A stretch of 9,441 nt of DNA from Pseudomonadota bacterium. Lineage in GTDB: Bacteria > Pseudomonadota > Gammaproteobacteria > Burkholderiales > Nitrosomonadaceae. The translations under genes and the position numbers were made by a program. The notes under the pieces were generated by a model. The model saw only the letters and a list, made by a program, of their open reading frames with translations, was not told the origin of the DNA and did not search any database. The stretch spans positions 1-9,441 of the forward strand of contig JAFEEV010000132.1 of NCBI GenBank assembly GCA_018240935.1. The letters run 5' to 3'. Shown one piece after another: positions 1-5,936 of this stretch; position 1 is the stretch's first letter, and every line of letters starts with the position of its first letter.

Positions 1-282
1 AGGGTTCCTGATGTTTTTGTATAATCGAAAGCCGCCGCACCAGCATAGCGCGGCGATGACGAGTTCAGCGCCGATTATGAGACCGTAAACAGTGTGATGA
101 ATGGCTGGAGTATGGATGGCCCGCCACAATCCCTGATTGCCGGGAAGCGTGGTATCCATCGTCAGCACATGCGCTACCAGCGTGAAATTGGAGTTGTAAT
201 CGGTCAGATTGCCGCAGGCCACCAGCGAAGCATATAGTGCAAAGGCCAAGACCATGACAAGTTTTGATAATCTCGTGTACAT
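1..282 (-). CDS. DUF2165 family small membrane protein, N-terminal part
   Basis: This gene was read directly from the minus strand and runs off the left edge, so only the first 94 codons are present. The protein begins MYTRLSKLVMVLAFALYASL, a hydrophobic first segment (about residues 5-22). It continues with NLTDYNSNF (27-35), a loop with MDTT and W-R-A-I-H, and a second hydrophobic stretch near residues 67-84 (YGLIIGAELVIAALCW). The NLTDY, MDTT, 'WRAI' and 'HH..Y.LII..E' pattern matches what I know of DUF2165, a family of predicted inner-membrane proteins, usually about 160-170 residues, of unknown function. The ATG at 282 follows an in-frame stop 12 bases upstream, so the start is well fixed. 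The Shine-Dalgarno is weak. It lies downstream of the Tim44-like gene on the same strand, separated by about 140 bases. The family call is confident; no role is known. Confidence 0.8.
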   Translation of the reverse strand, partial: MYTRLSKLVMVLAFALYASLVACGNLTDYNSNFTLVAHVLTMDTTLPGNQGLWRAIHTPAIHHTVYGLIIGAELVIAALCWCGGFRLYKNIRNP

Positions 283-350
283 GGCGCCGATTCAGTTAAG
301 GCGTACCGGAAATCGGCCGGAATGGGTATGGAGTGCTATCGAGGGTTCGC

Positions 351-391
351 TCCGATCGGACACAACGTTGCAAACGAGTGATCCGATCGGG
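351..391. repeat. Paired palindromes TCCGATCGG, possible terminator-like hairpin
   Basis: The gap between the DUF2165 start (282) and the Tim44-like stop (422) holds the 10-bp palindrome TCCGATCGGA at 351-360 and a near copy TCCGATCGGG at 382-391. The small palindrome CAACGTTG (363-370) lies between them. Because each copy is self-complementary, the two can also pair with each other as a 10-bp stem (one G-T pair) around a 21-base loop. On the plus strand the second copy is followed by TTTTGATT, as in an intrinsic terminator. However, the flanking genes read leftwards, and that direction lacks a T-run. It may be a terminator, a protein-binding site or a spacer repeat. Confidence 0.4.
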
Positions 392-421
392 TTTTGATTC
401 AATGTTGCAGTGCTGCGGAAT

Positions 422-1291
422 TTACGAAACTTGCTGAATTCCAGCCAATAACCAGGTGGCATCCGGATCTTTCAGATCTTTCTGCACATGCCAGATTTCG
501 TCGAAGGCTTCCGGTTCACCGTTCGGCAATTCACGCAACTGACCGGTAAAACGCACGCTGGCGATGGCCATGTCCGCGGTTGTTTCAACTTCCAGCAAAT
601 GGGCGTCAATGAACATGACTTCGGATTTTTGCTGCGCGTCGCCTCTTTCTTTGATTTGCTGGCTTATTTCCGCCAGCATTTCCGGTGTCGTATAGTCGCG
701 GATCTCGCTGGTATCGCCACGGTCGTGTGCGGCTTGCAAGCGGATAAATGAAGCTTTGGCGTTGCGAATGAAAGGCTCCACTTGAAAATCCGCCGGGATG
801 GCCGGTTGACGCTGCGCTGTGCCTGCCTCACCGCTCGCTGTTTCTGCGGTTGAACTAAACGGCGGCGGGGTAAAACGGTCCTGCGTGCCGGTATTCATTC
901 CAGAATATTGCATCGAAGACGCGTGCCCCTCGCTTCTGGGTTTGCGCAGCATGCGGATGATAAAGAAAACAACGCCGATCAGCAGCGCCAGAACCACAAA
1001 ATCCATCATGTTGACGTTTTCAAACGCGCCGCCCATGAAGAGCGCCGCCAGCAAGCCGCCAGCCGCGAGACCGGCCAGCGCGCCGCCCCACTTGCTGCCG
1101 CCGGCAGCAGACGCTGCTGCCGGTGCCGCCGCCGTGGAGGACGGTTTGTTGGGTGCTGCCTGCTGCTGATTGACTGATTGGCGTTGCGTACCTACATTTT
1201 TGCCGCCACCCATGCGTTTTGCTTCCGCATCAAAGGCGAGCAATCCGAAACTGAGAAAAGCCAAAGTCAGAAAGGTGAGTGTTTTCTTCAT
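422..1291 (-). CDS. Tim44-like domain protein, exported and membrane anchored
   Basis: The protein has 289 residues. It opens with a signal-peptide-like segment (about 1-24, ending ..FDAEA). A low-complexity Gly/Gln/Ala linker follows (26-72), then a Gly-Ala hydrophobic stretch (70-90) and a clear membrane segment (about 97-113, DFVVLALLIGVVFFIIR). A polar linker leads to a C-terminal domain (about 165-289) with the Tim44-like pattern: 'FIRNAKASFIRLQAAHDRGD' (174-193), 'Y.TPEM..EI', and a final half with 'FDEIWHV.KD....TWLLAGI'. Bacterial proteins of this layout are usually annotated as Tim44 or TIM44-like; their role is not settled. The start is placed at 1291, not the longer in-frame ATG at 1345, because GGGAG (1300-1304) sits at proper distance and an extended -10 promoter lies at 1325-1333, inside the longer version. 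Length and layout are normal for the family. The gene appears to be transcribed on its own. Confidence 0.85.
   Translation of the reverse strand: MKKTLTFLTLAFLSFGLLAFDAEAKRMGGGKNVGTQRQSVNQQQAAPNKPSSTAAAPAAASAAGGSKWGGALAGLAAGGLLAALFMGGAFENVNMMDFVVLALLIGVVFFIIRMLRKPRSEGHASSMQYSGMNTGTQDRFTPPPFSSTAETASGEAGTAQRQPAIPADFQVEPFIRNAKASFIRLQAAHDRGDTSEIRDYTTPEMLAEISQQIKERGDAQQKSEVMFIDAHLLEVETTADMAIASVRFTGQLRELPNGEPEAFDEIWHVQKDLKDPDATWLLAGIQQVS
1099..1125. repeat. Near-perfect 12-bp inverted repeat inside the Tim44-like gene
   Basis: CCGGCAGCAG (1101-1110) and CTGCTGCCGG (1114-1123) are exact reverse complements around the 3-base loop ACG. The stem extends by one G-T pair and one C-G pair on the outside (1099-1100 with 1124-1125). 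It lies in the Ala-rich linker codons (A-P-A-A-A-S-A-A-G-G). Alternating GCA/GCT codon choice makes it possible, so it may be a by-product of the low-complexity protein sequence. In mRNA it would form a very stable hairpin about 165 bases after the start codon. Confidence 0.6.
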
Positions 1292-1299
1292 CGTTTTGT

Positions 1300-1304
1300 C
1301 TCCC
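1300..1304 (-). promoter_or_regulatory. Shine-Dalgarno GGGAG for the Tim44-like gene
   Basis: Read on the minus strand the sequence is GGGAGACAAAACGATG, with GGGAG eight bases before the ATG at 1291. It decides in favour of the 289-residue product beginning MKKTLTF and against the longer reading from 1345. Confidence 0.7.
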
Positions 1305-1324
1305 AAACTGTTATTAAAGAATTG

Positions 1325-1333
1325 AGTATAGCA
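1325..1333 (-). promoter_or_regulatory. Extended -10 promoter for the Tim44-like gene
   Basis: The minus strand reads TGCTATACT, matching the extended -10 pattern TGnTATAAT in all but one base. No good -35 hexamer is seen 16-18 bases upstream, as is common for extended -10 promoters. Transcription would start near 1318, giving a leader of roughly 27 bases before the ATG at 1291. The rest of the 1292-1433 gap is AT-rich with no other clear signal. Confidence 0.5.
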
Positions 1334-1433
1334 TCGGGTTTGCATTGCCAGCTATACGGAATTTTTCGACCTTAAATGTTTTGGATAATTTCAAAAGACT
1401 TCCTGTTGCCGCACATAATCCATTTTTCGCGCT

Positions 1434-1892
1434 TCAGCGCAGCAAGATCAAGCGAGGAATTGCATCACGATCTATCCAGACGATCGCATTTTGGCGAAAT
1501 TGCCGCCCTAGTGATTTCGCGGTGTTGATATCGATGCCGGGAATAAAAAAACTTTTTTCCGCAGGCCATGCGTCAGCCGGGTCAATATTCAAACTTTCGA
1601 TGGCCGGATAGGCATGGCGTATCAGGAAATTTCCCAGCGCTTCATGAGCCGCCAAATTTTCCGCGTCGCTTAATAATTCGCTACAGGGATTATAGGCGCT
1701 GATGATCGCAGCGCATGATTGATGGGATGCGGTCAAAAATTGCGCGAGCGGCGCTGAGTATTGATCGATTCTCAGCGTTATGGATTCAGCCGTGGCGCCG
1801 ACCCGGTAATGCGACTGTGTGTAGTGTGCGATCAGTTGAGCGGAGATTGCTGAGGAAATCAAATTTTCCCGGTCAATGCTCGTCATGTCCAT
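1434..1892 (-). CDS. DUF3293 family protein
   Basis: The protein has 152 residues, a normal length for DUF3293, a small soluble family of unknown function. Family features seen are an N-terminal 'YRV' (29-31), 'ISAYNPCSELLSDAEN' (64-79, the ITAWNP.S....N core), the central short helix region 'LAAHEALGNFLI', 'WPAEKSFFIPGI' (109-120), and the closing 'A..LGR.F.QNAIVWI' (125-140). No signal peptide or membrane segment is seen. The first ATG at 1892 overlaps the end of the cytochrome c gene by 20 bases. A second in-frame ATG at 1886 is almost equally possible, and neither has a strong ribosome site, so translation is probably coupled to the upstream gene. Whether it has any tie to cytochrome function is unknown. 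Confidence 0.8.
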   Translation of the reverse strand: MDMTSIDRENLISSAISAQLIAHYTQSHYRVGATAESITLRIDQYSAPLAQFLTASHQSCAAIISAYNPCSELLSDAENLAAHEALGNFLIRHAYPAIESLNIDPADAWPAEKSFFIPGIDINTAKSLGRQFRQNAIVWIDRDAIPRLILLR

Positions 1893-2430
1893 GGTCGTGC
1901 GTATGGGTGTGATTTTCGGCTGAATGGACGAGCTCTTGGTATTGCTCGTGTGTCATTCGGCCCATTGCAAGGATGAAAGCAGCCATCGCCCAGATCGAAT
2001 CGTCATCGTGACTGAGTCCCCAAGCCGGCATCGCGGTCATTTTCAAACCGTTTTTTATCACCCAGAAGTATTTTTTGGCGCGATCCTGTTTTTCGGCTGG
2101 ATCGGTGATTGGCTGGCGCTGATGAAACACCGGCGGCTGGGGATATAAACCCGCCGAGAGTTCGGTGGGTTTCAAGCCGGGTGCAAGATGACAGACCGGG
2201 CACATGGCGTCGTAGTGAGTAGCGCCTTTCAGCAGCCGCTCTTTATCGTCCAAAGCAGGCACGGCCAGATTTTTGGCGCGTGCTTCGATGGAGCTTTCAC
2301 GCACCCACTCGATGATTTTTTCCGTGACGGCCCAGTGCTTTTCGGTGGCCGCCATATTATAGGCGCCGGAGCTGAGAGCGAAGATGACCAGAACGAATAA
2401 TAGCGAAAGCAAACTCAGGATCGTTTTCAT
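1873..2430 (-). CDS. Membrane-anchored monohaem cytochrome c with His-rich tail
   Basis: The 185-residue protein starts with a hydrophobic segment (4-24) that is a signal peptide or uncleaved anchor. One haem-binding CPVCH motif lies at 77-81. The likely distal ligand is Met134 in 'MTAMPAWG' (131-138), followed by the C-terminal helix 'DDDSIWAMAAFILAMGRM' (142-159) typical of class I (CBB3-like) cytochrome c domains. It should act on the periplasmic face of the inner membrane as an electron carrier; its partners cannot be told from the window. The last 14 residues are very rich in His and Asp (HTHTHDHGHDEH), which suggests metal binding or simply a charged tail. A good GAGGT precedes the ATG at 2430. 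The stop at 1873-1875 lies inside the DUF3293 gene, so the two form a short operon. Confidence 0.88.
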   Translation of the reverse strand: MKTILSLLSLLFVLVIFALSSGAYNMAATEKHWAVTEKIIEWVRESSIEARAKNLAVPALDDKERLLKGATHYDAMCPVCHLAPGLKPTELSAGLYPQPPVFHQRQPITDPAEKQDRAKKYFWVIKNGLKMTAMPAWGLSHDDDSIWAMAAFILAMGRMTHEQYQELVHSAENHTHTHDHGHDEH

Positions 2431-2517
2431 GATTTGACCTCAGTAGGTGATTGAGCGCTTATCTTTTTGGGTCGAGCACTGCTGCGCCAGTCATCGTACT
2501 TTCAATTCCGGCGGGAA
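2431..2517. other. Spacer between cysB and the cytochrome c gene
   Basis: This 87-base gap follows the cysB stop (2518-2520) on the minus strand. A 5-bp hairpin with a 4-base loop (ATTCC/GGAAT) lies next to the stop, but no T-run follows, so it is a poor terminator. The Shine-Dalgarno of the cytochrome gene is at its left end. No promoter is evident, so read-through from cysB into the cytochrome gene is possible. Confidence 0.35.
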
Positions 2518-3468
2518 TCAACTTGCAGGCTCATGATCGCCGCATTTGCCGCTTTCCAATTTTGCTTGAATACTGGCGTGATCGAGATGCGGCGCGAACA
2601 TTTCGATAAAATCGAAAATATAGCTGCGGATGTAGCTGTTGCGGCTGATGCCGATGCGTGTCGTGCTGGGTTCAAACAGATGGCTGGCGTCGATCGATCT
2701 CAAATTCTTGTCGCGTTTGGCATCGAACGCCATGTTGGCTAGGATGCCAACGCCCAATCCCAGTTCCACGTAGGTTTTGATTACGTCAGAGTCGATTGCG
2801 GTGAGTACCACATTGGGTTCCAGTCCTCGGCTGGCGAATGCCTTATTGATTTTTGTGCGGCCGGTGAAAGCGAAATCATAGGTGATGATAGGGTATTGGT
2901 TGATTGCTTCGAGTGTGAGTTTTTTTAATTTCAGCAACGGGTGCTTGGGCGGAACGATGATGCACCGGTTCCATTGATAACAGGGCAGCATGACCAGTTC
3001 CGGGTATTGTTCCAGTGCTTCGGTGGCGATGCCTATGTCCGCTTCTCCTGAAGAAACCAAACTGGCGATCTGCGTCGGATTGCCTTGCCGTAAAATGAGT
3101 TTGACCTTCGGGTAGCGCGCGGTAAATCGTTTAATTACCTGGGGTAATGAATAACGCGCCTGGGTGTGAGTGGTTGCGATGGTCAATGTGCCGCCGGCTT
3201 CGTTGGTGAATTCCTGGGCGATTTTTTTGAGATTGTCGGCATCGCGCAGCATTCTGACAGCGGTTTGTATGATCAGTTGTCCGGGCGGCGTTATTTTTAC
3301 AATCCGTTTGCCGTTGCGCAAGAAGATATCGACACCGAGTTCTTGTTCGAGCAATTGGATCTGCTTGCTGATGGCGGGTTGAGAGGTGTGCAGATTTTTG
3401 GCTGCTCTGGATAAATTCATATCCTGATTGGCGGTTTCGCATAAATAGCGAAGTTGCTGAAGTTTCAT
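2518..3468 (-). CDS. cysB: LysR-type transcriptional regulator CysB
   Basis: The protein has 316 residues, close to the 324 of E. coli CysB. It starts MKLQQLRYLCETANQDMNLS with a winged helix-turn-helix (about 1-60, 'AAKNLHTSQPAISKQIQLLE'). The co-inducer domain keeps the CysB hallmarks 'IATTHTQARY' (97-106), 'IATEAL', 'LPCYQWNR' (161-168), 'FTGR' (201-204) and 'DSDVIKTYV' (226-234). Residues reported to contact sulfate in the enteric protein (Thr100, Gln103, Thr149, Trp166, Thr202) all occur at the same numbers here. CysB homologues activate sulfate assimilation genes when sulfur is limiting, with O-acetylserine or N-acetylserine as inducer. The gene is divergent from the cys operon at 3738-9441, the classic LysR layout. 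The ATG at 3468 begins the conserved N-terminus. A paralogue such as Cbl is less likely given the context. Confidence 0.93.
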   Translation of the reverse strand: MKLQQLRYLCETANQDMNLSRAAKNLHTSQPAISKQIQLLEQELGVDIFLRNGKRIVKITPPGQLIIQTAVRMLRDADNLKKIAQEFTNEAGGTLTIATTHTQARYSLPQVIKRFTARYPKVKLILRQGNPTQIASLVSSGEADIGIATEALEQYPELVMLPCYQWNRCIIVPPKHPLLKLKKLTLEAINQYPIITYDFAFTGRTKINKAFASRGLEPNVVLTAIDSDVIKTYVELGLGVGILANMAFDAKRDKNLRSIDASHLFEPSTTRIGISRNSYIRSYIFDFIEMFAPHLDHASIQAKLESGKCGDHEPAS

Positions 3469-3493
3469 GAGTTGTGCCTGCTAATAAAAAATG

Positions 3494-3519
3494 ATTATAT
3501 ATATCTAATATAATATTAT
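3494..3519 (-). promoter_or_regulatory. AT-rich cysB promoter region
   Basis: Reading leftwards from the intergenic region, a perfect TATAAT lies at 3499-3494, about 26 bases before the cysB ATG. No good -35 hexamer is found at 16-18 bases. The 10-bp palindrome ATAATATTAT (3510-3519) lies just upstream and the whole 3482-3533 stretch is nearly all A and T. The position suits the cysB promoter, possibly with autoregulation, but AT-rich DNA gives such matches by chance. Confidence 0.35.
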
Positions 3520-3533
3520 TTTGATTTATAAAT

Positions 3534-3552
3534 GGGTATTGTTATTATGCCC
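3534..3552. repeat. Small inverted repeat GGGTAT/ATGCCC
   Basis: GGGTAT (3534-3539) and ATGCCC (3547-3552) pair over six positions, one of them G-T, around a 7-base loop. It lies in the cysB to cys operon divergent region on the cysB side. It could be part of a regulator site or be chance. Confidence 0.25.
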
Positions 3553-3638
3553 GGCAGTTAAAAAGGAAAAATACGGTTGCAAGATTTTTTCTATCAGGTT
3601 CTCTGATCAGTTTCATTTATCATACATACCGGGATTGA

Positions 3639-3667
3639 TTGCCGTGGCAAGTTACAGGCGATTGCCT
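3639..3667 (+). promoter_or_regulatory. Two inverted repeats upstream of the cys operon promoter, candidate CysB site
   Basis: TTGCC-GT-GGCAA (3639-3650) is a perfect inverted repeat, and AGGC-GATT-GCCT (3656-3667) is a second. Both contain GATTGCC (3637-3643 and 3660-3666), spaced 23 bases start to start, about two helical turns. They end 10 bases before the candidate extended -10 at 3678, in the zone where LysR activators usually sit. That CysB binds here is inference. The symmetric pattern differs from the loose AT-type boxes described for enteric CysB. Confidence 0.4.
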
Positions 3668-3677
3668 CCGGATTTTT

Positions 3678-3686
3678 TGATAAAAT
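3678..3686 (+). promoter_or_regulatory. Extended -10 promoter of the cys operon
   Basis: TGATAAAAT matches the extended -10 form TGnTATAAT with one difference. There is no good -35 hexamer at normal spacing, which fits an activator-dependent promoter. Transcription would start near 3693, leaving a short leader before the small ORF at 3738 and about 210 bases before the ORF at 3905. Confidence 0.45.
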
Positions 3687-3737
3687 AACAAATTACGCAA
3701 AGCTTCAATAGTGACTATGTATTCAAAGGCAGTAAAA

Positions 3738-3905
3738 ATGCCGGCGATGATTGGCCAATACGATTGCGGTGTGTTCAAAAAAATTAATAAGCAGGGAGCT
3801 GTTCTGTACGCCAGAATAAAAGCTGAGCGGCTGGGGTGGCGGGTTGCCGATCCATGGCGGGTTGCGGCAATTTCCCATTTACTGAAACGAGGATTGATTG
3901 ATTAA
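3738..3905 (+). CDS. Small uncharacterised ORF at the head of the cys operon
   Basis: I do not recognise this product. From the ATG at 3738 it has 55 residues (MPAMIGQYDCGVFKK...). AAGG (3726-3729) stands eight bases upstream, a better ribosome site than for the alternative starts at 3711 (GTG) and 3717 (ATG). The protein is basic, has no signal or membrane segment, one Cys, and a C-terminal half with two Trp residues (GWRVADPWRVAAISHLLKRG). Its stop TAA shares one base with the ATG of the next gene (TAATG), an arrangement typical of translational coupling. Together with the promoter just upstream, this favours a real gene. Its codon use is mixed (AGA and ATA occur) and no family is known to me, so it may be a chance ORF in the leader. 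Confidence 0.4.
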   Translation: MPAMIGQYDCGVFKKINKQGAVLYARIKAERLGWRVADPWRVAAISHLLKRGLID

Positions 3906-4138
3906 TGAGTACAAACATTGAGAATAAGCCGAAACAAGTGACGTGGTTTAATGGTTGCGGCGGACGGATTGGCATCGTGGTCGGGGAAAGCGGCGAGCAT
4001 GCGTATATCGGCATGGCGCTGAGGCATGATGAAGATGATGACGTGAACCATATCCTGAAATATGGCGCCAAATTCCCATTGGATGCCGCGCTGTTGCTGC
4101 CGGTGTCGAAGCATTACACGCCAACAACGGAGTCTTGA
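3905..4138 (+). CDS. Small acidic conserved-looking protein before cysI
   Basis: A 77-residue protein that I cannot assign to a named family. It begins MSTNIENKPKQVTWFNGCGG, and has a glycine-rich hydrophobic centre (GGRIGIVVGESGEHAYIGMAL, about 19-39) that could form a small beta-rich fold. An acidic patch HDEDDD (41-46) follows, then 'ILKYGAKFPLDAALLLPVS' (50-68). It is soluble, with no membrane segment. GAGG precedes the ATG by about 12 bases, and the start overlaps the stop of the preceding small ORF by one base. The gene ends 48 bases before cysI on the same strand and has codon use like its neighbours. The position suggests a role linked to sulfate or sulfite reduction, but that is inference. 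Confidence 0.7.
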   Translation: MSTNIENKPKQVTWFNGCGGRIGIVVGESGEHAYIGMALRHDEDDDVNHILKYGAKFPLDAALLLPVSKHYTPTTES

Positions 4139-4186
4139 GGTAATTTTTACTGAGCGTCTTTGAACTACTAAGCGAGGAAATCAACA

Positions 4187-5929
4187 ATGTATCGCTATGA
4201 TGAATATGATCAGAAAATTGTGGATGAACGTGTCAAACAGTACAGCGATCAGGTGCGCCGCCGTCTTTCCGGAGAATTGACCGAGGAGGAATTTATGCCG
4301 TTGCGGCTGCAAAATGGTCTCTATATGCAAATCCATGGCTACATGCTGCGGATTGCGGTGCCGTACGGTCTGATATCAGCGCAGCAGATGCGCATGTTTG
4401 CGCATATCGCGCGCAAGTACGATCGCGGTTACGGGCATTTCACGACACGCCAGAACATTCAATTCAATTGGCTCAAATTGCAGGATACGCCGGCTATTCT
4501 CGCCGATCTGGCTTCGGTGCAGATGCATGCCATTCAGACATCCGGTAATTGTGTGCGTAACATCACTTCGGACGAATTTGCCGGCGTGGCGCAAGACGAA
4601 GTGGCCGATCCGCGCCCGTACGCCGAAATCCTGCGCCAATGGAGCACATTTCATCCGGAGTTTGCCTTTTTGCCGCGTAAATTCAAGATCGCCATCAGCG
4701 GCGGGCGGGAAGATCGCGCAGCGATTTATGCCCATGACATCGGTTTGGCGGTAACGAAAAATGCACAAGGCGAAACCGGTTTCCGCGTGCTGGTCGGCGG
4801 CGGCTTGGGGCGCACACCGATTATCGGTACTGAAATCTGTGAATTTGTGCCCTGGCAGCATATTTTGACCTATGTGGAATCGATTCTGCGGGTGTATAAC
4901 CAATATGGCCGCCGTGACAACAAATATAAGGCGCGCATCAAGATTTTGGTTAAAGCGCTGGGAATCGATGAGTTCAAGCGTCAAGTGGAAGCCGACTGGG
5001 CGGATTTGAAGGACGGTCCGGGTACGTTGACCAGAGAGGAAGTCGATCGTGTCGCGTCGTTCTTTACCGATCCGGCGTACGAAACGTTGCCCGATCACGA
5101 TTCCAGGCTGAATGAATTCAAAGCCGATAGCCGTTCATTCTCGCATTGGCTGCAACGTAACGTGAGACCGCACCGGGTTCCCGGTTACGCGATCGTAGTT
5201 CTGTCCTTGAAAAAACCGGGCAATGCGCCCGGCGATGCAACGGCCGAGCAAATGGATTTTGTTGCCGATCTGGCGGACCGCTACAGTTTCGGCGAATTGC
5301 GCATCACGCATAAACAAAACCTGGTGCTGGCGGACGTGCGGAAAAAGGATTTGGTCAGTTTATGGCAGGAAGCCTCGGCGCAAGAGTTAACCACCCCGAA
5401 TATCGGGATGCTGACGGACATTATCAGTTGTCCGGGCGCGGAATTTTGCACCCTGGCCAATGCGCGATCGATTCCTTTGGCTAAACTGATCGCCGAGCGT
5501 TTCGAAGATTTGGATTATCAATATGATATTGGTGAGATCACGCTGAACATCTCCGGTTGCGTCAATGCCTGCGGGCAGCATCATATCGGCAATATCGGCA
5601 TTACCGGCGTGGAGAAGAAAGATCACGACGAGTGGTATCAGGTGTCGATCGGCGGTGCGGAGGGTAACGATAGTTCGATCAGCAAAATTATCGGTCCGTC
5701 CTTTACTTTCCATCAGGTGCCGGAAGTGATCGAACGGCTGATTCAAGTCTATCTGCGCGAACGTACCGAAGCCGAACGCTTTATCGATACGGTGCGCCGT
5801 ATCGGCCATGCGCCGTTCAAGGATCATGTGTATGCGGCTGATTTCGATGTGCAGGAAGAAGAAGTCGCCGGCAAGCATATCGTGGTGCCGGCGCAATATG
5901 ATGTGCCGTATTTCTCACCGAGGTTCTGA
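4187..5929 (+). CDS. cysI: Assimilatory sulfite reductase haemoprotein (nitrite/sulfite reductase family)
   Basis: The 580-residue protein reduces sulfite to sulfide with six electrons, using sirohaem coupled to a [4Fe-4S] cluster in the cytoplasm. It shows the two-fold repeat of the family. Basic substrate and sirohaem residues are seen in 'HFTTRQNIQ' (84-92), 'GNCVRNIT' (120-127) and 'RKFKIAISG' (164-172). Cluster ligands are Cys415 and Cys421 in 'CPGAEFC', and Cys458 and Cys462 in 'GCVNACGQHHIG'. The 'ISCPGAEFC.LANARS' form is that of the beta- and gammaproteobacterial CysI found with DUF934 genes. Nitrite reductase is the main alternative, but the cysH, cysD and cysN neighbours point to sulfite. 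AGCGAGGAA before the ATG is a good ribosome site. No cysJ flavoprotein gene lies in the window, so the electron donor is not evident. Confidence 0.93.
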   Translation: MYRYDEYDQKIVDERVKQYSDQVRRRLSGELTEEEFMPLRLQNGLYMQIHGYMLRIAVPYGLISAQQMRMFAHIARKYDRGYGHFTTRQNIQFNWLKLQDTPAILADLASVQMHAIQTSGNCVRNITSDEFAGVAQDEVADPRPYAEILRQWSTFHPEFAFLPRKFKIAISGGREDRAAIYAHDIGLAVTKNAQGETGFRVLVGGGLGRTPIIGTEICEFVPWQHILTYVESILRVYNQYGRRDNKYKARIKILVKALGIDEFKRQVEADWADLKDGPGTLTREEVDRVASFFTDPAYETLPDHDSRLNEFKADSRSFSHWLQRNVRPHRVPGYAIVVLSLKKPGNAPGDATAEQMDFVADLADRYSFGELRITHKQNLVLADVRKKDLVSLWQEASAQELTTPNIGMLTDIISCPGAEFCTLANARSIPLAKLIAERFEDLDYQYDIGEITLNISGCVNACGQHHIGNIGITGVEKKDHDEWYQVSIGGAEGNDSSISKIIGPSFTFHQVPEVIERLIQVYLRERTEAERFIDTVRRIGHAPFKDHVYAADFDVQEEEVAGKHIVVPAQYDVPYFSPRF

Positions 5930-5936
5930 TTAGAAT

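Noticed and set aside
209..397. 62-codon plus-strand ORF at the left end
   Set aside because: It is antisense to the start of the DUF2165 gene and then runs through the palindrome region, with no recognisable product.
819..1177. Plus-strand ORFs rich in Ala, Pro and Arg
   Set aside because: They are antisense to the Ala/Gly-rich linker and membrane segment of the Tim44-like gene; low-complexity GC-rich codons keep the opposite frames open.
1292..1345. Longer start for the Tim44-like protein at 1345
   Set aside because: The extra 18 residues precede a proper signal peptide, and the GGGAG ribosome site and extended -10 promoter lie inside that extension.
4376..5098. 240-codon minus-strand ORF inside cysI
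   Set aside because: It lies wholly antisense to the well-supported cysI coding region and its product shows no recognisable family pattern.
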